Positions 7,037 to 12,758 of a DNA stretch of 12,758 nucleotides are shown here, one piece after another; the stretch's first letter is position 1; each line of letters starts with the position of its first letter. Under the pieces are notes generated by a model, which was given only the letters and a program-made list of their open reading frames with translations, searched no databases and was not told the DNA's origin. Origin of the DNA: CAYVFM01 sp964546375. GTDB lineage: Bacteria; Gemmatimonadota; Gemmatimonadetes; Palauibacterales; Palauibacteraceae. Position numbers and translations under genes: made by a program. The stretch spans positions 1 through 12,758 of the forward strand of contig CAZJJO010000059.1 in assembly GCA_964546375.1 (NCBI GenBank). The letters run 5' to 3'.

Positions 7037-7255
7037 TCAGTCGCCGCCGGCCAGCAGGTTGAACAGGACGGTCAGCACCACGCTGAGCACGACCATCCAG
7101 CCCAGGGGAACATACACCGTCCAGTTCTCGCCCTGCCACACGAGGTCGCCGGGCATCCGCTCCAGGCCCAGGCGGCCGGCCAGCAGGAAGAGCAGGCCCA
7201 GCGCGGCCACGGCCAGGCCGGCGACGAGCAGGAATCGGCCGAAGTGCTCGGACAC
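7037..7255 (-). CDS. Small DUF2905-family membrane protein
   Basis: A 72-residue protein with two hydrophobic helices: residues about 8-27 (LLVAGLAVAALGLLFLLAG) and about 47-68 (PLGWMVVLSVVLTVLFNLLA). Between them is a short loop reading GLERMPGDLVWQGENWTVYVPLG. The loop form, Arg-Met-Pro-Gly-Asp followed by a Gly-Glu-Asn aromatic stretch, is the hallmark of DUF2905, a family of uncharacterised two-helix proteins of about 65-75 residues. The GTG start at 7255 gives the family length; GGGGA ends 5 nt before it and is a modest ribosome site. The open frame continues upstream without a stop, but only as Arg/Pro/Gly-rich antisense of the neighbouring amidotransferase. It lies between that gene and tRNA-Arg on the same strand. 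Molecular function is unknown. Confidence 0.88.
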   Translation of the reverse strand: MSEHFGRFLLVAGLAVAALGLLFLLAGRLGLERMPGDLVWQGENWTVYVPLGWMVVLSVVLTVLFNLLAGGD

Positions 7256-7292
7256 GGAGATCCCCGGCGCGGATGAAGGGAGCGCGGCGCCG

Positions 7293-7298
7293 ACTGTA
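7293..7298 (-). promoter_or_regulatory. Possible -10 element for the DUF2905 gene (weak)
   Basis: On the minus strand TACAGT (four of six to TATAAT) lies in GGTAGGTACAGT, the least GC-rich part of the 89-bp gap. It would give a leader of about 30 nt before the GTG at 7255. No convincing -35 is present, so this is a weak call. Confidence 0.22.
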
Positions 7299-7344
7299 CC
7301 TACCGGGCCGGACGCGGCCCGTTCCCGGCGGGCGGTCCGCGCCC

Positions 7345-8178
7345 TCAGGCGGCCTCCTCCACCCCCAGCGGCTCGAAGCGCAGGCGGTAGCCCTCGTCGA
7401 CCCGGAAGACGGTCGCCTCGGGCACCTCGCGCCAGTCCTCCCCGGTGATCCGCTCCGAGGCCACCACCGCCGCGCGGTAATCCTCCGCCTCCAGCGTCTG
7501 CGGGTCGGGATGGAGGTCGCCGCAGACGAAGCCCCCGTGCGGCCGGTCCCGCTCCAGGCACCAGAGCGACCGCCCCAGCCGCGAGCCCACCAGCTCCCCG
7601 TCCACCACCCAGAGGACGTTCAGGGCCACCTCGGCCCCGGGATCGGCCGCCCGGATCGTGCTCGTCACGTCGCGGATCGTGTCGCGGAGGACCTCGACCG
7701 GCGGCCGGTCGGGCCGCCGGTCCCGCCGGGAGAGCAGGAGGTGGAAGAAGTGCTCGCTGTCGGTGGTGCCCGCGATGGCGTCCCGGTGCTCGGGCGTCAT
7801 CCCGGCCAGCAGGTCGTCGCGGACCCGGTCGAACGCGCCGAGGTGGCCGTTGTGGGCCAGCAGGGAGCGGCCGTGGACGAAGGGATGGGTGTTCTCGGCG
7901 CGGGGCTCGCCCACGGTGGCCCGGCGGACATGGGCCACGGCCGTGGTGGCCGAGACCCGGGCGGCGTCCCGGCGGTAGCCGGCGCTCTCGGCGGCGGGAC
8001 CGACCTCCCGCTCGCATCCCAGCTCCCCGTCCCGGACGTAGCCCAGGCCCCAGCCGTGGTCGTTGACCAGGCCCCGGGCGTCCTCGCGGCTCTGGCGGAT
8101 CAGGGCGTTCTGGGCCACGTGGAGGGCGCAGTCCACCTGCGTGGGGTGGCTGGCCCGCATCCCGTAGAGGCGGCACAT
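7345..8178 (-). CDS. Class II glutamine amidotransferase, YafJ/EgtC-like (copy A)
   Basis: A 277-residue Ntn-type glutamine amidotransferase. The protein begins Met-Cys-Arg-Leu, so Met removal would expose Cys2 as nucleophile. The oxyanion-hole segment LLAHNGHLGAF (about 107-117), the THPF element before it and the GTTDSEHFFHLLL segment (about 137-149) are all present. These fit the stand-alone GATase_4 group containing YafJ and EgtC, which lack a synthetase partner domain. In ergothioneine synthesis EgtC cleaves a gamma-glutamyl amide, but no egtA, B or D is in view, so that role is not assumed. Copy B immediately upstream has the same length and is 207/277 residues (about 75 percent) identical by my ungapped hand count, so the pair arose by tandem duplication. 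The ATG at 8178 has only a modest ribosome site (GGGAAGA). The 130-bp gap to copy B contains a promoter candidate and a repeated 12-mer, so copy A may be expressed separately. Confidence 0.93.
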   Translation of the reverse strand: MCRLYGMRASHPTQVDCALHVAQNALIRQSREDARGLVNDHGWGLGYVRDGELGCEREVGPAAESAGYRRDAARVSATTAVAHVRRATVGEPRAENTHPFVHGRSLLAHNGHLGAFDRVRDDLLAGMTPEHRDAIAGTTDSEHFFHLLLSRRDRRPDRPPVEVLRDTIRDVTSTIRAADPGAEVALNVLWVVDGELVGSRLGRSLWCLERDRPHGGFVCGDLHPDPQTLEAEDYRAAVVASERITGEDWREVPEATVFRVDEGYRLRFEPLGVEEAA

Positions 8179-8232
8179 GGCGTCTTCCCGGCTCGAGGAG
8201 GCCCTCCCGCCCGCTCCGCGCCCCGCCTCTCA

Positions 8233-8261
8233 AAGGTTCGCGCCCCCGGGGGGACCGTCAA
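8233..8261 (-). promoter_or_regulatory. Candidate promoter for amidotransferase copy A
   Basis: On the minus strand TTGACG (plus bases 8256-8261, five of six to TTGACA) is 17 bp from AACCTT (8233-8238), a poor -10 but the only AT-rich patch nearby. A transcript would begin near 8226, about 48 nt before the ATG at 8178. One copy of the GACGGTCCCCCC repeat overlaps the -35. Confidence 0.3.
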
Positions 8262-8276
8262 CAAGGGGGGACCGTC
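8248..8276. repeat. Two direct copies of a 12-mer, 17 bp apart
   Basis: GGGGGGACCGTC occurs at 8248-8259 and again, identically, at 8265-8276, separated by the AT-richer AACAA. The gap between the two amidotransferase genes is otherwise unremarkable. On the minus strand, the sense strand for the flanking genes, the copies read GACGGTCCCCCC and one overlaps the candidate -35 of copy A. They could be a pair of operator half-sites or a relic of the gene duplication. Confidence 0.55.
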
Positions 8277-8308
8277 CACGGGAGGGGAGCGGTGGGAGGA
8301 GGGCCGAC

Positions 8309-9142
8309 TCAGCCGGCCTCGCCGATCCCCACCGGCTCGAAGCGCAGGCGCAGCTCCCCGTCCAGCCGGAAGACGGCCCCCTCGGGCACCTCCTCCCACG
8401 CCTCGTCGGTGATGGGCTCGGAGGCCACCAGGGCGGACCGGTAGTCCTCCGGGTCCACACGCTCGGGATCGGGATGGAGGCCGCCGCACCGGCTGCACCG
8501 GTGGGGGGTGTCCCGCTCCAGGTACCAGAGCGACCGCCCGAAACGCGAGCCCACCAGCTCCTCGCCCACCGTCCACAGGACGTTCAGGGCCACCTCCACG
8601 TCCGGGTCCGTCTCACGGACCATCGACGCCACGTCGCGGATCGCGTCCCGGAGGACCTCCACCGGCGGATCGCCCGGGCGGCGGGCCCGGCGGGAGAGCA
8701 GCAGGTGGAAGAAGTGCTCGCTGTCGGTGGTCCCCGCGATCGCGCCGCGGTGCTCGGGGGTCATCCCGGCCAGCAGCTCGTCGCGGACCCGGTCGAAGGC
8801 GCCGATATGCCCGTTGTGGGCCAGCATCGAGCGGCCGTGGCGGAACGGATGGGTGTTCTCGCGGGCGGCGCCCCCCACCGTGGCCCGCCGGACGTGGGCC
8901 ACGGCCGTGGTGGCGACCACGCGGGAGGCGTCCCGACGGTACTCCTCGCTCTCGGAGGCGGGACCGACCTCGCGCTCGCAGTGGAGCCGCCCGTCGCGGA
9001 CGTAGCCGATCCCCCAGCCGTCGTCGTTGACCAGGCCCCGCTCGTCCTTCTCGCTCTGGCGGATCAGGGCGTTCTGGGCCGCGAGCAGTCCGCAGTCGAT
9101 CCTGGTGGGGTGGCTGGCTCGCATGCCGAAGAGCCGACACAT
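8309..9142 (-). CDS. Class II glutamine amidotransferase, YafJ/EgtC-like (copy B)
   Basis: A 277-residue paralogue of copy A with the same catalytic set: Cys2 nucleophile in MCRLFGMRAS, THPF, MLAHNGHIGAF and GTTDSEHFFHLLL. As a stand-alone GATase_4 protein it would release ammonia from glutamine or cleave a gamma-glutamyl amide; the acceptor or substrate is unknown. Differences from copy A cluster late in the protein. Here residues 214-223 include H214, C216, C219 and H223, whereas copy A lacks C216, so only this copy carries a CxxC that could bind metal. The start is clear: the ribosome site in TGAGGAGGGACCCCCATG overlaps the stop codon of the membrane GGDEF-EAL gene, with 12 nt between stop and start. 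The two genes are therefore almost surely cotranscribed and probably translationally coupled. Confidence 0.94.
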   Translation of the reverse strand: MCRLFGMRASHPTRIDCGLLAAQNALIRQSEKDERGLVNDDGWGIGYVRDGRLHCEREVGPASESEEYRRDASRVVATTAVAHVRRATVGGAARENTHPFRHGRSMLAHNGHIGAFDRVRDELLAGMTPEHRGAIAGTTDSEHFFHLLLSRRARRPGDPPVEVLRDAIRDVASMVRETDPDVEVALNVLWTVGEELVGSRFGRSLWYLERDTPHRCSRCGGLHPDPERVDPEDYRSALVASEPITDEAWEEVPEGAVFRLDGELRLRFEPVGIGEAG

Positions 9143-9154
9143 GGGGGTCCCTCC

Positions 9155-11890
9155 TCAGCCCGGGGCGGCCCGCTCCCGCAGCCAGGCCTCCATCGCCTCC
9201 GCCTCCAGCGGCTCGGTGAACAGGTAGCCCTGCCCGTGGGAGCACCCGAGCCGGCGCAGGTGCTCGAGCTGGCGCTCGGTCTCGATGCCCTCGGCGATGG
9301 GACGCAGCTCCAGGGCGTCGGCGAGCTGGAGGATGGTGCGCACCAGGGCGTCGTCCGGCGGCTCGTGGTCCAGGTCCGCCACGAAGGAGCGGTCCACTTT
9401 CAGGTAGTCGACGTCCAGCGTCTCCAGGTACGCCAGCGAGGAGTAGCCGGTCCCGAAGTCGTCGACCCCCACGTGGATGCCGCGCTCCCGCAGCTCGTGG
9501 ACCCGCTCCCGCCCCTGGACGATGGCGCTCTCGGTGATCTCCACCAGGAAGTGGTCCGGGGGGATGTCGTGCTCCTCCAGCACGGCCGCCACCCGGTCGG
9601 TGAGCTCCGGGTCGCGGAACTCCCGGGCCGACAGGTTCACGCTCATCCGGAGATCCGGCCGGAGGCCGTCGGCCCGGCGCCACGCGCCCACCTGCCGGGC
9701 GGCCCGGGACAGGACCTGGCGGCCCAGCTCGGCGATCATCCCCGTCTCCTCGGCCAGGGGGACGAAGTCGGCCGGCGGGACCACGCCCCGATCGGGATGC
9801 CGCCACCGGGCCAGCGCCTCCACCCCCGCCACCCGCAGGGTCTCCAGCTCCAGCACCGGCTGGTAGACCACGAAGATCTGCCCCTCCTCCAGGGCGGCCC
9901 GCAGCTCGTTCTCCCGGTGCAGCTGCCGCATGGCGCTGGTGTCCACGTCCGGATCGAAGACCGCCCAGCGGCGGCCCTCGTCCCGGGCTCGCCGCATGGC
10001 CACGTGGGCGGAGCGCAGGACGTCCTCCGGGCGGTCGTCCCCGCTGTCGGCCAGGGCGATCCCGAGGCACGGCTCCAGGCGCACCGGGACCTCGTCCACC
10101 TCGAAGGGGGCCGTGAGCGCCTCGACGAGCCGCTCGGCCCCCCGCTCGGCCTCCTCGGTCGCGCCGACGCCCTGCAGGAGCACGCCGAACTCGTCGCCGC
10201 CCACCCGGGCCACGGTGTCCTCCCGGCGGACCCGGTCCTCCATCCGGCCGGCGATCTGCTCCAGCACCCGGTCCCCCTGGCCGTAGCCCAGCGTGTCGTT
10301 CACCCGCCGGAAGTTCGTCAAATCGAGGTAGAGGACGGCCAGGGCCGTCCCGTCGCGCTCGAGCCGGGGCAACGCCTCCCGGATCCTGTCCAGGAACAGG
10401 TGGCGGTTGGGCAGGTCGGTGAGGGCGTCGTAGAGGGCCTGATGCTTCAGCTCCTCCTCGTACCGCTTCCGATCGGTGATGTCGTGGGCCGCGGCCACGA
10501 GGCAGCGGCGGCCCTGGACCTCGATCGCGTCGCCCGAGAAGAGGACGTCCAGCTCCTCGTCGTCCCGGGTCCGCATCCGCGTCTCGAACTCCCGGACCGT
10601 CCCCTCCCGCCCGAGCCGCTCCACCACCCTCTTCCGGTCGTCCGGGTCCACCCACACCTCCAGGTCCTCCACCGTCCGCCCCACCGCCTCCTCCCGACCC
10701 CAGCCGTACAGCTCCTCGAAGCCTTCGTTGACCTCCAGGAAGCGGCCTTCCTCCATGGTGGCGATGGAGACGGCCAGCGGGGTCACCTCGAACACCTTGG
10801 AGAACTTCTCCTCCGAGGTCCGGAGCGCCTGCTCCGCCCGCTTGCGGTCCCGGATGTCCCGGGCCACCACCACCGACCCCACCCGCTCGTCCTCGCCCTT
10901 CAGCGGCGAGACCGACACCGACGTCTCCACCGGCTCGCCGTCGGCCGTCCGGAAGGTGAGCTCCCGGTCACGCACCGTCTCCGAGCGGAGCATCCGGCGG
11001 AGGACCGCGCGGCGCCCGGGGTCCTCCTCCATCAGCTCCTCCAGGCGACGGCCCGCCAGCGCATCCTCCCGGTAGCCGAGCACCTCGCCCACCGCCGGAT
11101 TCGTCACCCGGATCGTCCCGTCGGCGTCGCAGACCAGCAGCGGGTCGCCGATGGTGTGCAGGATCGACTCGGCCGCGAAGGAGGGCGTCAGGTCCACCAG
11201 CCGGTAGCGGAGGACGGTCCAGCCGGTGACGGCCACGAAGCCCAGCAGGAAGAAGGGGGAGAGCGGGGGGACCGGGACGGCGCTGGCGGGCAGGAGGTCC
11301 AGCAGCGAGCCCAGCGCCACGGCGAACGCCACCAGGAACCACCGGATCCGCTCGCGCTCCGGTCCCGCGGGCGCGCGCCACCAGGCGCGAAGGTACTCGA
11401 GCACCGCCGCCCCCATCGAGAGGACCATGTAGACGCCCATGACCTGGCCCACGACCGCGTAGCGCGGGAACCAGCCCCACGCGTACCGCTGCATCGAGTC
11501 CACGCCGAACCCGGTGACGAAGAGGACGGCGAAGGAGCCGGCGCAGGTCCAGATGGCCGCCTGCACGATCCAACGGCGGGGGTCCTCCACCCCGAGCTGC
11601 TCGACCGTGAAGTGATAGATGAAGGCGGGGATCACCGGCACGGCGACGTAGGAGGCCTGCGACCAGAGCCGGGCCCCCACCACGGTCGGCGCCGAGTACA
11701 TCAGGGCGGTCGGCACCAGCCAGATCACCGACGTGATGCAGATCAGGTAGAAGAAGTGGGCCTCGCGCTCGCGCCGCTCGGCCACGAGCACGTAGACGCC
11801 GACGGCCAGCATGGCGGCGGCCACCGCCAGGGTGACGGCCGCCAGGAGGGTGATCCCGTAGGGCCCGAGTCGGAAGACGACTTCGTTCAT
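9155..11890 (-). CDS. Membrane 7TM-PAS-PAS-GGDEF-EAL protein (c-di-GMP synthesis/hydrolysis)
   Basis: A 911-residue inner-membrane signalling protein. About 235 N-terminal residues form seven hydrophobic segments resembling the histidine-kinase N-terminal 7TM sensor domain, with SVIW, a Trp-rich loop and an AFIYHF segment. Two PAS domains follow (about 240-355 and 365-485), then GGDEF (about 490-650) and EAL (about 660-905). GGDEF is intact at 564-568, with an RxxD inhibitory site (R555-D558) five residues before it. The metal/nucleotide loop is diverged: D523-L-T-N-F-R, where the usual form is DxDxFK, and GY where GH is usual. The EAL domain looks fully active: EAL at 691-693, NLSAREF, EITES, D810-D811 in VDDFGTG, LKVDRSF and AEGIE. 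No ribosome site precedes the ATG at 11890; a -10-like element lies 9 nt away, suggesting a leaderless mRNA. Downstream it is coupled to amidotransferase copy B. Confidence 0.95.
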   Translation of the reverse strand: MNEVVFRLGPYGITLLAAVTLAVAAAMLAVGVYVLVAERREREAHFFYLICITSVIWLVPTALMYSAPTVVGARLWSQASYVAVPVIPAFIYHFTVEQLGVEDPRRWIVQAAIWTCAGSFAVLFVTGFGVDSMQRYAWGWFPRYAVVGQVMGVYMVLSMGAAVLEYLRAWWRAPAGPERERIRWFLVAFAVALGSLLDLLPASAVPVPPLSPFFLLGFVAVTGWTVLRYRLVDLTPSFAAESILHTIGDPLLVCDADGTIRVTNPAVGEVLGYREDALAGRRLEELMEEDPGRRAVLRRMLRSETVRDRELTFRTADGEPVETSVSVSPLKGEDERVGSVVVARDIRDRKRAEQALRTSEEKFSKVFEVTPLAVSIATMEEGRFLEVNEGFEELYGWGREEAVGRTVEDLEVWVDPDDRKRVVERLGREGTVREFETRMRTRDDEELDVLFSGDAIEVQGRRCLVAAAHDITDRKRYEEELKHQALYDALTDLPNRHLFLDRIREALPRLERDGTALAVLYLDLTNFRRVNDTLGYGQGDRVLEQIAGRMEDRVRREDTVARVGGDEFGVLLQGVGATEEAERGAERLVEALTAPFEVDEVPVRLEPCLGIALADSGDDRPEDVLRSAHVAMRRARDEGRRWAVFDPDVDTSAMRQLHRENELRAALEEGQIFVVYQPVLELETLRVAGVEALARWRHPDRGVVPPADFVPLAEETGMIAELGRQVLSRAARQVGAWRRADGLRPDLRMSVNLSAREFRDPELTDRVAAVLEEHDIPPDHFLVEITESAIVQGRERVHELRERGIHVGVDDFGTGYSSLAYLETLDVDYLKVDRSFVADLDHEPPDDALVRTILQLADALELRPIAEGIETERQLEHLRRLGCSHGQGYLFTEPLEAEAMEAWLRERAAPG

Positions 11891-11899
11891 CAGTCTGTA

Positions 11900-11905
11900 A
11901 AGGTA
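11900..11905 (-). promoter_or_regulatory. -10-like element immediately before the 7TM-GGDEF-EAL start
   Basis: On the minus strand TACCTT fits the TAnnnT form of -10 and ends 9 nt before the ATG, so transcription would begin within a few bases of the start codon. The stretch CTACCTTTACAGACTG contains no Shine-Dalgarno sequence and is the only AT-rich patch in this 157-bp gap. No -35 is recognisable. Confidence 0.38.
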
Positions 11906-11997
11906 GGGCCGGGCCGGCGGCGGGGGAAGGAGCGCTCGGGGCGGGAGAAGGATCCCGGCGGCCGCGGCCGGCTGCCCGGCGCGGCGTCGGGACCGCT

Positions 11998-12013
11998 GGC
12001 CGGGGCGCCGGCC
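11998..12013 (-). terminator. Hairpin after the outer-membrane protein gene (possible terminator)
   Basis: A perfect 6-bp stem GGCCGG/CCGGCC with a 4-nt loop lies about 35 nt after the stop codon (minus strand), in a gap of nearly pure G and C. No T-run follows. It could separate this gene from the GGDEF-EAL unit, but chance hairpins are common here. Confidence 0.22.
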
Positions 12014-12047
12014 GGCGGGCGACCTCAGGCCCCGGGGAGGCGCAGCG

Positions 12048-12662
12048 TCAGAGCGAGATGCGGACCGCCGCCCGGACCGGGAAGCTCACCAGGCCGTCGA
12101 AGCCCTCGGTGACGTCGTCGTTCATCCCCGTCCCCGACACCGACTCGGCCTCGGCCGCCACCCACCGGGCGTCCACGCGGAGCAGCAGGTCGACGATGGG
12201 GAAGGGATCGAAGCCCGCGGCCACGCCCGCGCCCAGCGTGAAGGCGTCGTCCAGCAGCTCGACCCGCGCCGGCGGCGCCTCGGGGATCCTCCCGACCGGA
12301 TCCGTCTCGTAGAAGGTCCCGCCCGCCACCGCCTCGGCCGACAGCGAGAAGGGCAAAATGAGCGTGGGCACGTCGAACCGCAGGCCGCCCAGGGCCCGCC
12401 AGGCCCGGGCGTCGCCGATGTCGGCGTCCCAGTCCTGGCGCTCGCCCTGGAGCACCACCTTCACGGGCCCGGCCACCTCGTAGCCCAGGGCGGCCCCGTA
12501 GGAGAGGCCCGGGTCGACGAACTCGTTCAGCTCCCCCGTGGGCACGCCCAGGCCCAGCCGGCCCTCGACCGAGAGGGGCGTCTGGGCGTCAGCGGGGGCG
12601 GCGACGGAGGCGGCGAGCAGCAGCGCGAGGAGCGGTGCGCCGAGGCGGCGGACGAGCTTCAT
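12048..12662 (-). CDS. Putative outer-membrane beta-barrel protein with signal peptide
   Basis: A 204-residue secreted protein of unrecognised family. Residues 1-26 form a clear Sec signal peptide: positive MKLVRR, a Leu/Ala core, and an ADA cleavage site before Gln27. The mature part alternates polar and hydrophobic residues in strand-like stretches, such as LSVEGRLGLGVPTGE, YGAALGYEVAG, VKVVLQGERQDW, LLLRVDARWVAAEAE and FPVRAAVRISL, with Gly- and Asp-rich turns. This is the pattern of a small 8-strand porin-like barrel. The last residue is Leu, not the Phe common at barrel ends, so barrel status is likely but not proven. The ATG at 12662 has GGGAGGT upstream with about 5 nt spacing. It lies only 44 bp after tRNA-Gly on the same strand, with no evident promoter between. 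A periplasmic or surface protein is the alternative. Confidence 0.8.
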   Translation of the reverse strand: MKLVRRLGAPLLALLLAASVAAPADAQTPLSVEGRLGLGVPTGELNEFVDPGLSYGAALGYEVAGPVKVVLQGERQDWDADIGDARAWRALGGLRFDVPTLILPFSLSAEAVAGGTFYETDPVGRIPEAPPARVELLDDAFTLGAGVAAGFDPFPIVDLLLRVDARWVAAEAESVSGTGMNDDVTEGFDGLVSFPVRAAVRISL

Positions 12663-12706
12663 CGGGACCTCCCTGGGTTCGGGCCGGCGGGAGCGGATCC
12701 TGAGAG

Positions 12707-12758
12707 AGCGGGCGACCGGTTTCGAACCGGCGACCTCGAGCTTGGAAGGCTCGCGCTC
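12707..12758 (-). tRNA. trnG: tRNA-Gly (anticodon UCC), 5' part cut off by the window edge
   Basis: The minus strand shows the 3' part of a tRNA: the end of the D stem (GAGC), anticodon stem CGAGC/GCUCG around CUUCCAA with anticodon UCC (plus bases 12744-12746), variable loop AGGUC, T arm GCCGG/CCGGU around UUCGAAA, acceptor 3' strand CGCCCGC and discriminator U, as usual for bacterial glycine tRNAs. CCA is not encoded. The 5' acceptor strand and D loop lie beyond base 12758. Confidence 0.93.

Noticed and set aside
7256..8233. Extending the DUF2905 gene to a 398-residue protein
   Set aside because: The upstream part is an out-of-frame shadow of amidotransferase copy A. Only the last 72 residues match a known family at its normal length.
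7345..9142. Ergothioneine biosynthesis locus (egtC)
   Set aside because: The fold fits EgtC-like proteins, but no egtA, egtB, egtD or egtE is near, and two copies beside a c-di-GMP gene are not the usual context.
8177..12112. A 1311-codon open frame on the plus strand
   Set aside because: It runs antisense to four genes with clear domains and ribosome sites. Its translation is a Pro/Gly/His/Val-rich string with no domain, the usual by-product of a high-GC third-position bias.

Overview
The window is very GC-rich chromosomal DNA from a Gram-negative bacterium. Base composition is roughly three quarters G+C by eye, with third positions almost all G or C. A signal-peptide-bearing, probable outer-membrane protein shows the Gram-negative envelope. 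The gene content (c-di-GMP enzymes, a phytochrome-type kinase with an Rcp1-like regulator, a CNNM/CBS protein, DUF2905, YafJ/EgtC-like amidotransferases) would fit a high-GC phylum such as Gemmatimonadota. That assignment is an inference from style, not from a marker gene. No transposase, integrase, phage gene or CRISPR array was seen.

Layout, plus strand (1-6884): the tail of an upstream gene overlaps a PLP-dependent Cys/Met-metabolism enzyme. Next is a CNNM-CBS membrane protein whose best start codon appears to be ATC. A well-formed promoter and a structured leader of about 100 nt then introduce a three-gene signalling operon joined by 4-nt overlaps: a REC-PAS-PAS-GGDEF-EAL protein, a soluble PAS histidine kinase of the phytochrome type, and a single-domain Rcp1-like response regulator.

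Layout, minus strand (12758 down to 6941): a tRNA-Gly(UCC) cut by the window edge, an outer-membrane beta-barrel candidate, a 7TM-PAS-PAS-GGDEF-EAL protein, two tandem paralogous class II glutamine amidotransferases, a small DUF2905 membrane protein and a tRNA-Arg(CCU). The two halves converge at about 6885-6940. No stretch longer than about 235 bases lacks a gene; the gaps hold only GC-rich hairpins and a few promoter-like patches.

How the genes may work together: both halves carry a complete bifunctional-looking c-di-GMP protein. The plus-strand one is cytosolic and has an intact phosphorylation site, so the adjacent kinase could phosphorylate both it and the stand-alone regulator. The minus-strand one senses at the membrane and appears translationally coupled to an amidotransferase, which has no obvious place in c-di-GMP signalling. 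That pairing, the ATC start and the tandem amidotransferase duplication are the main points worth a second look. I do not see a clearly new defence or mobile system.
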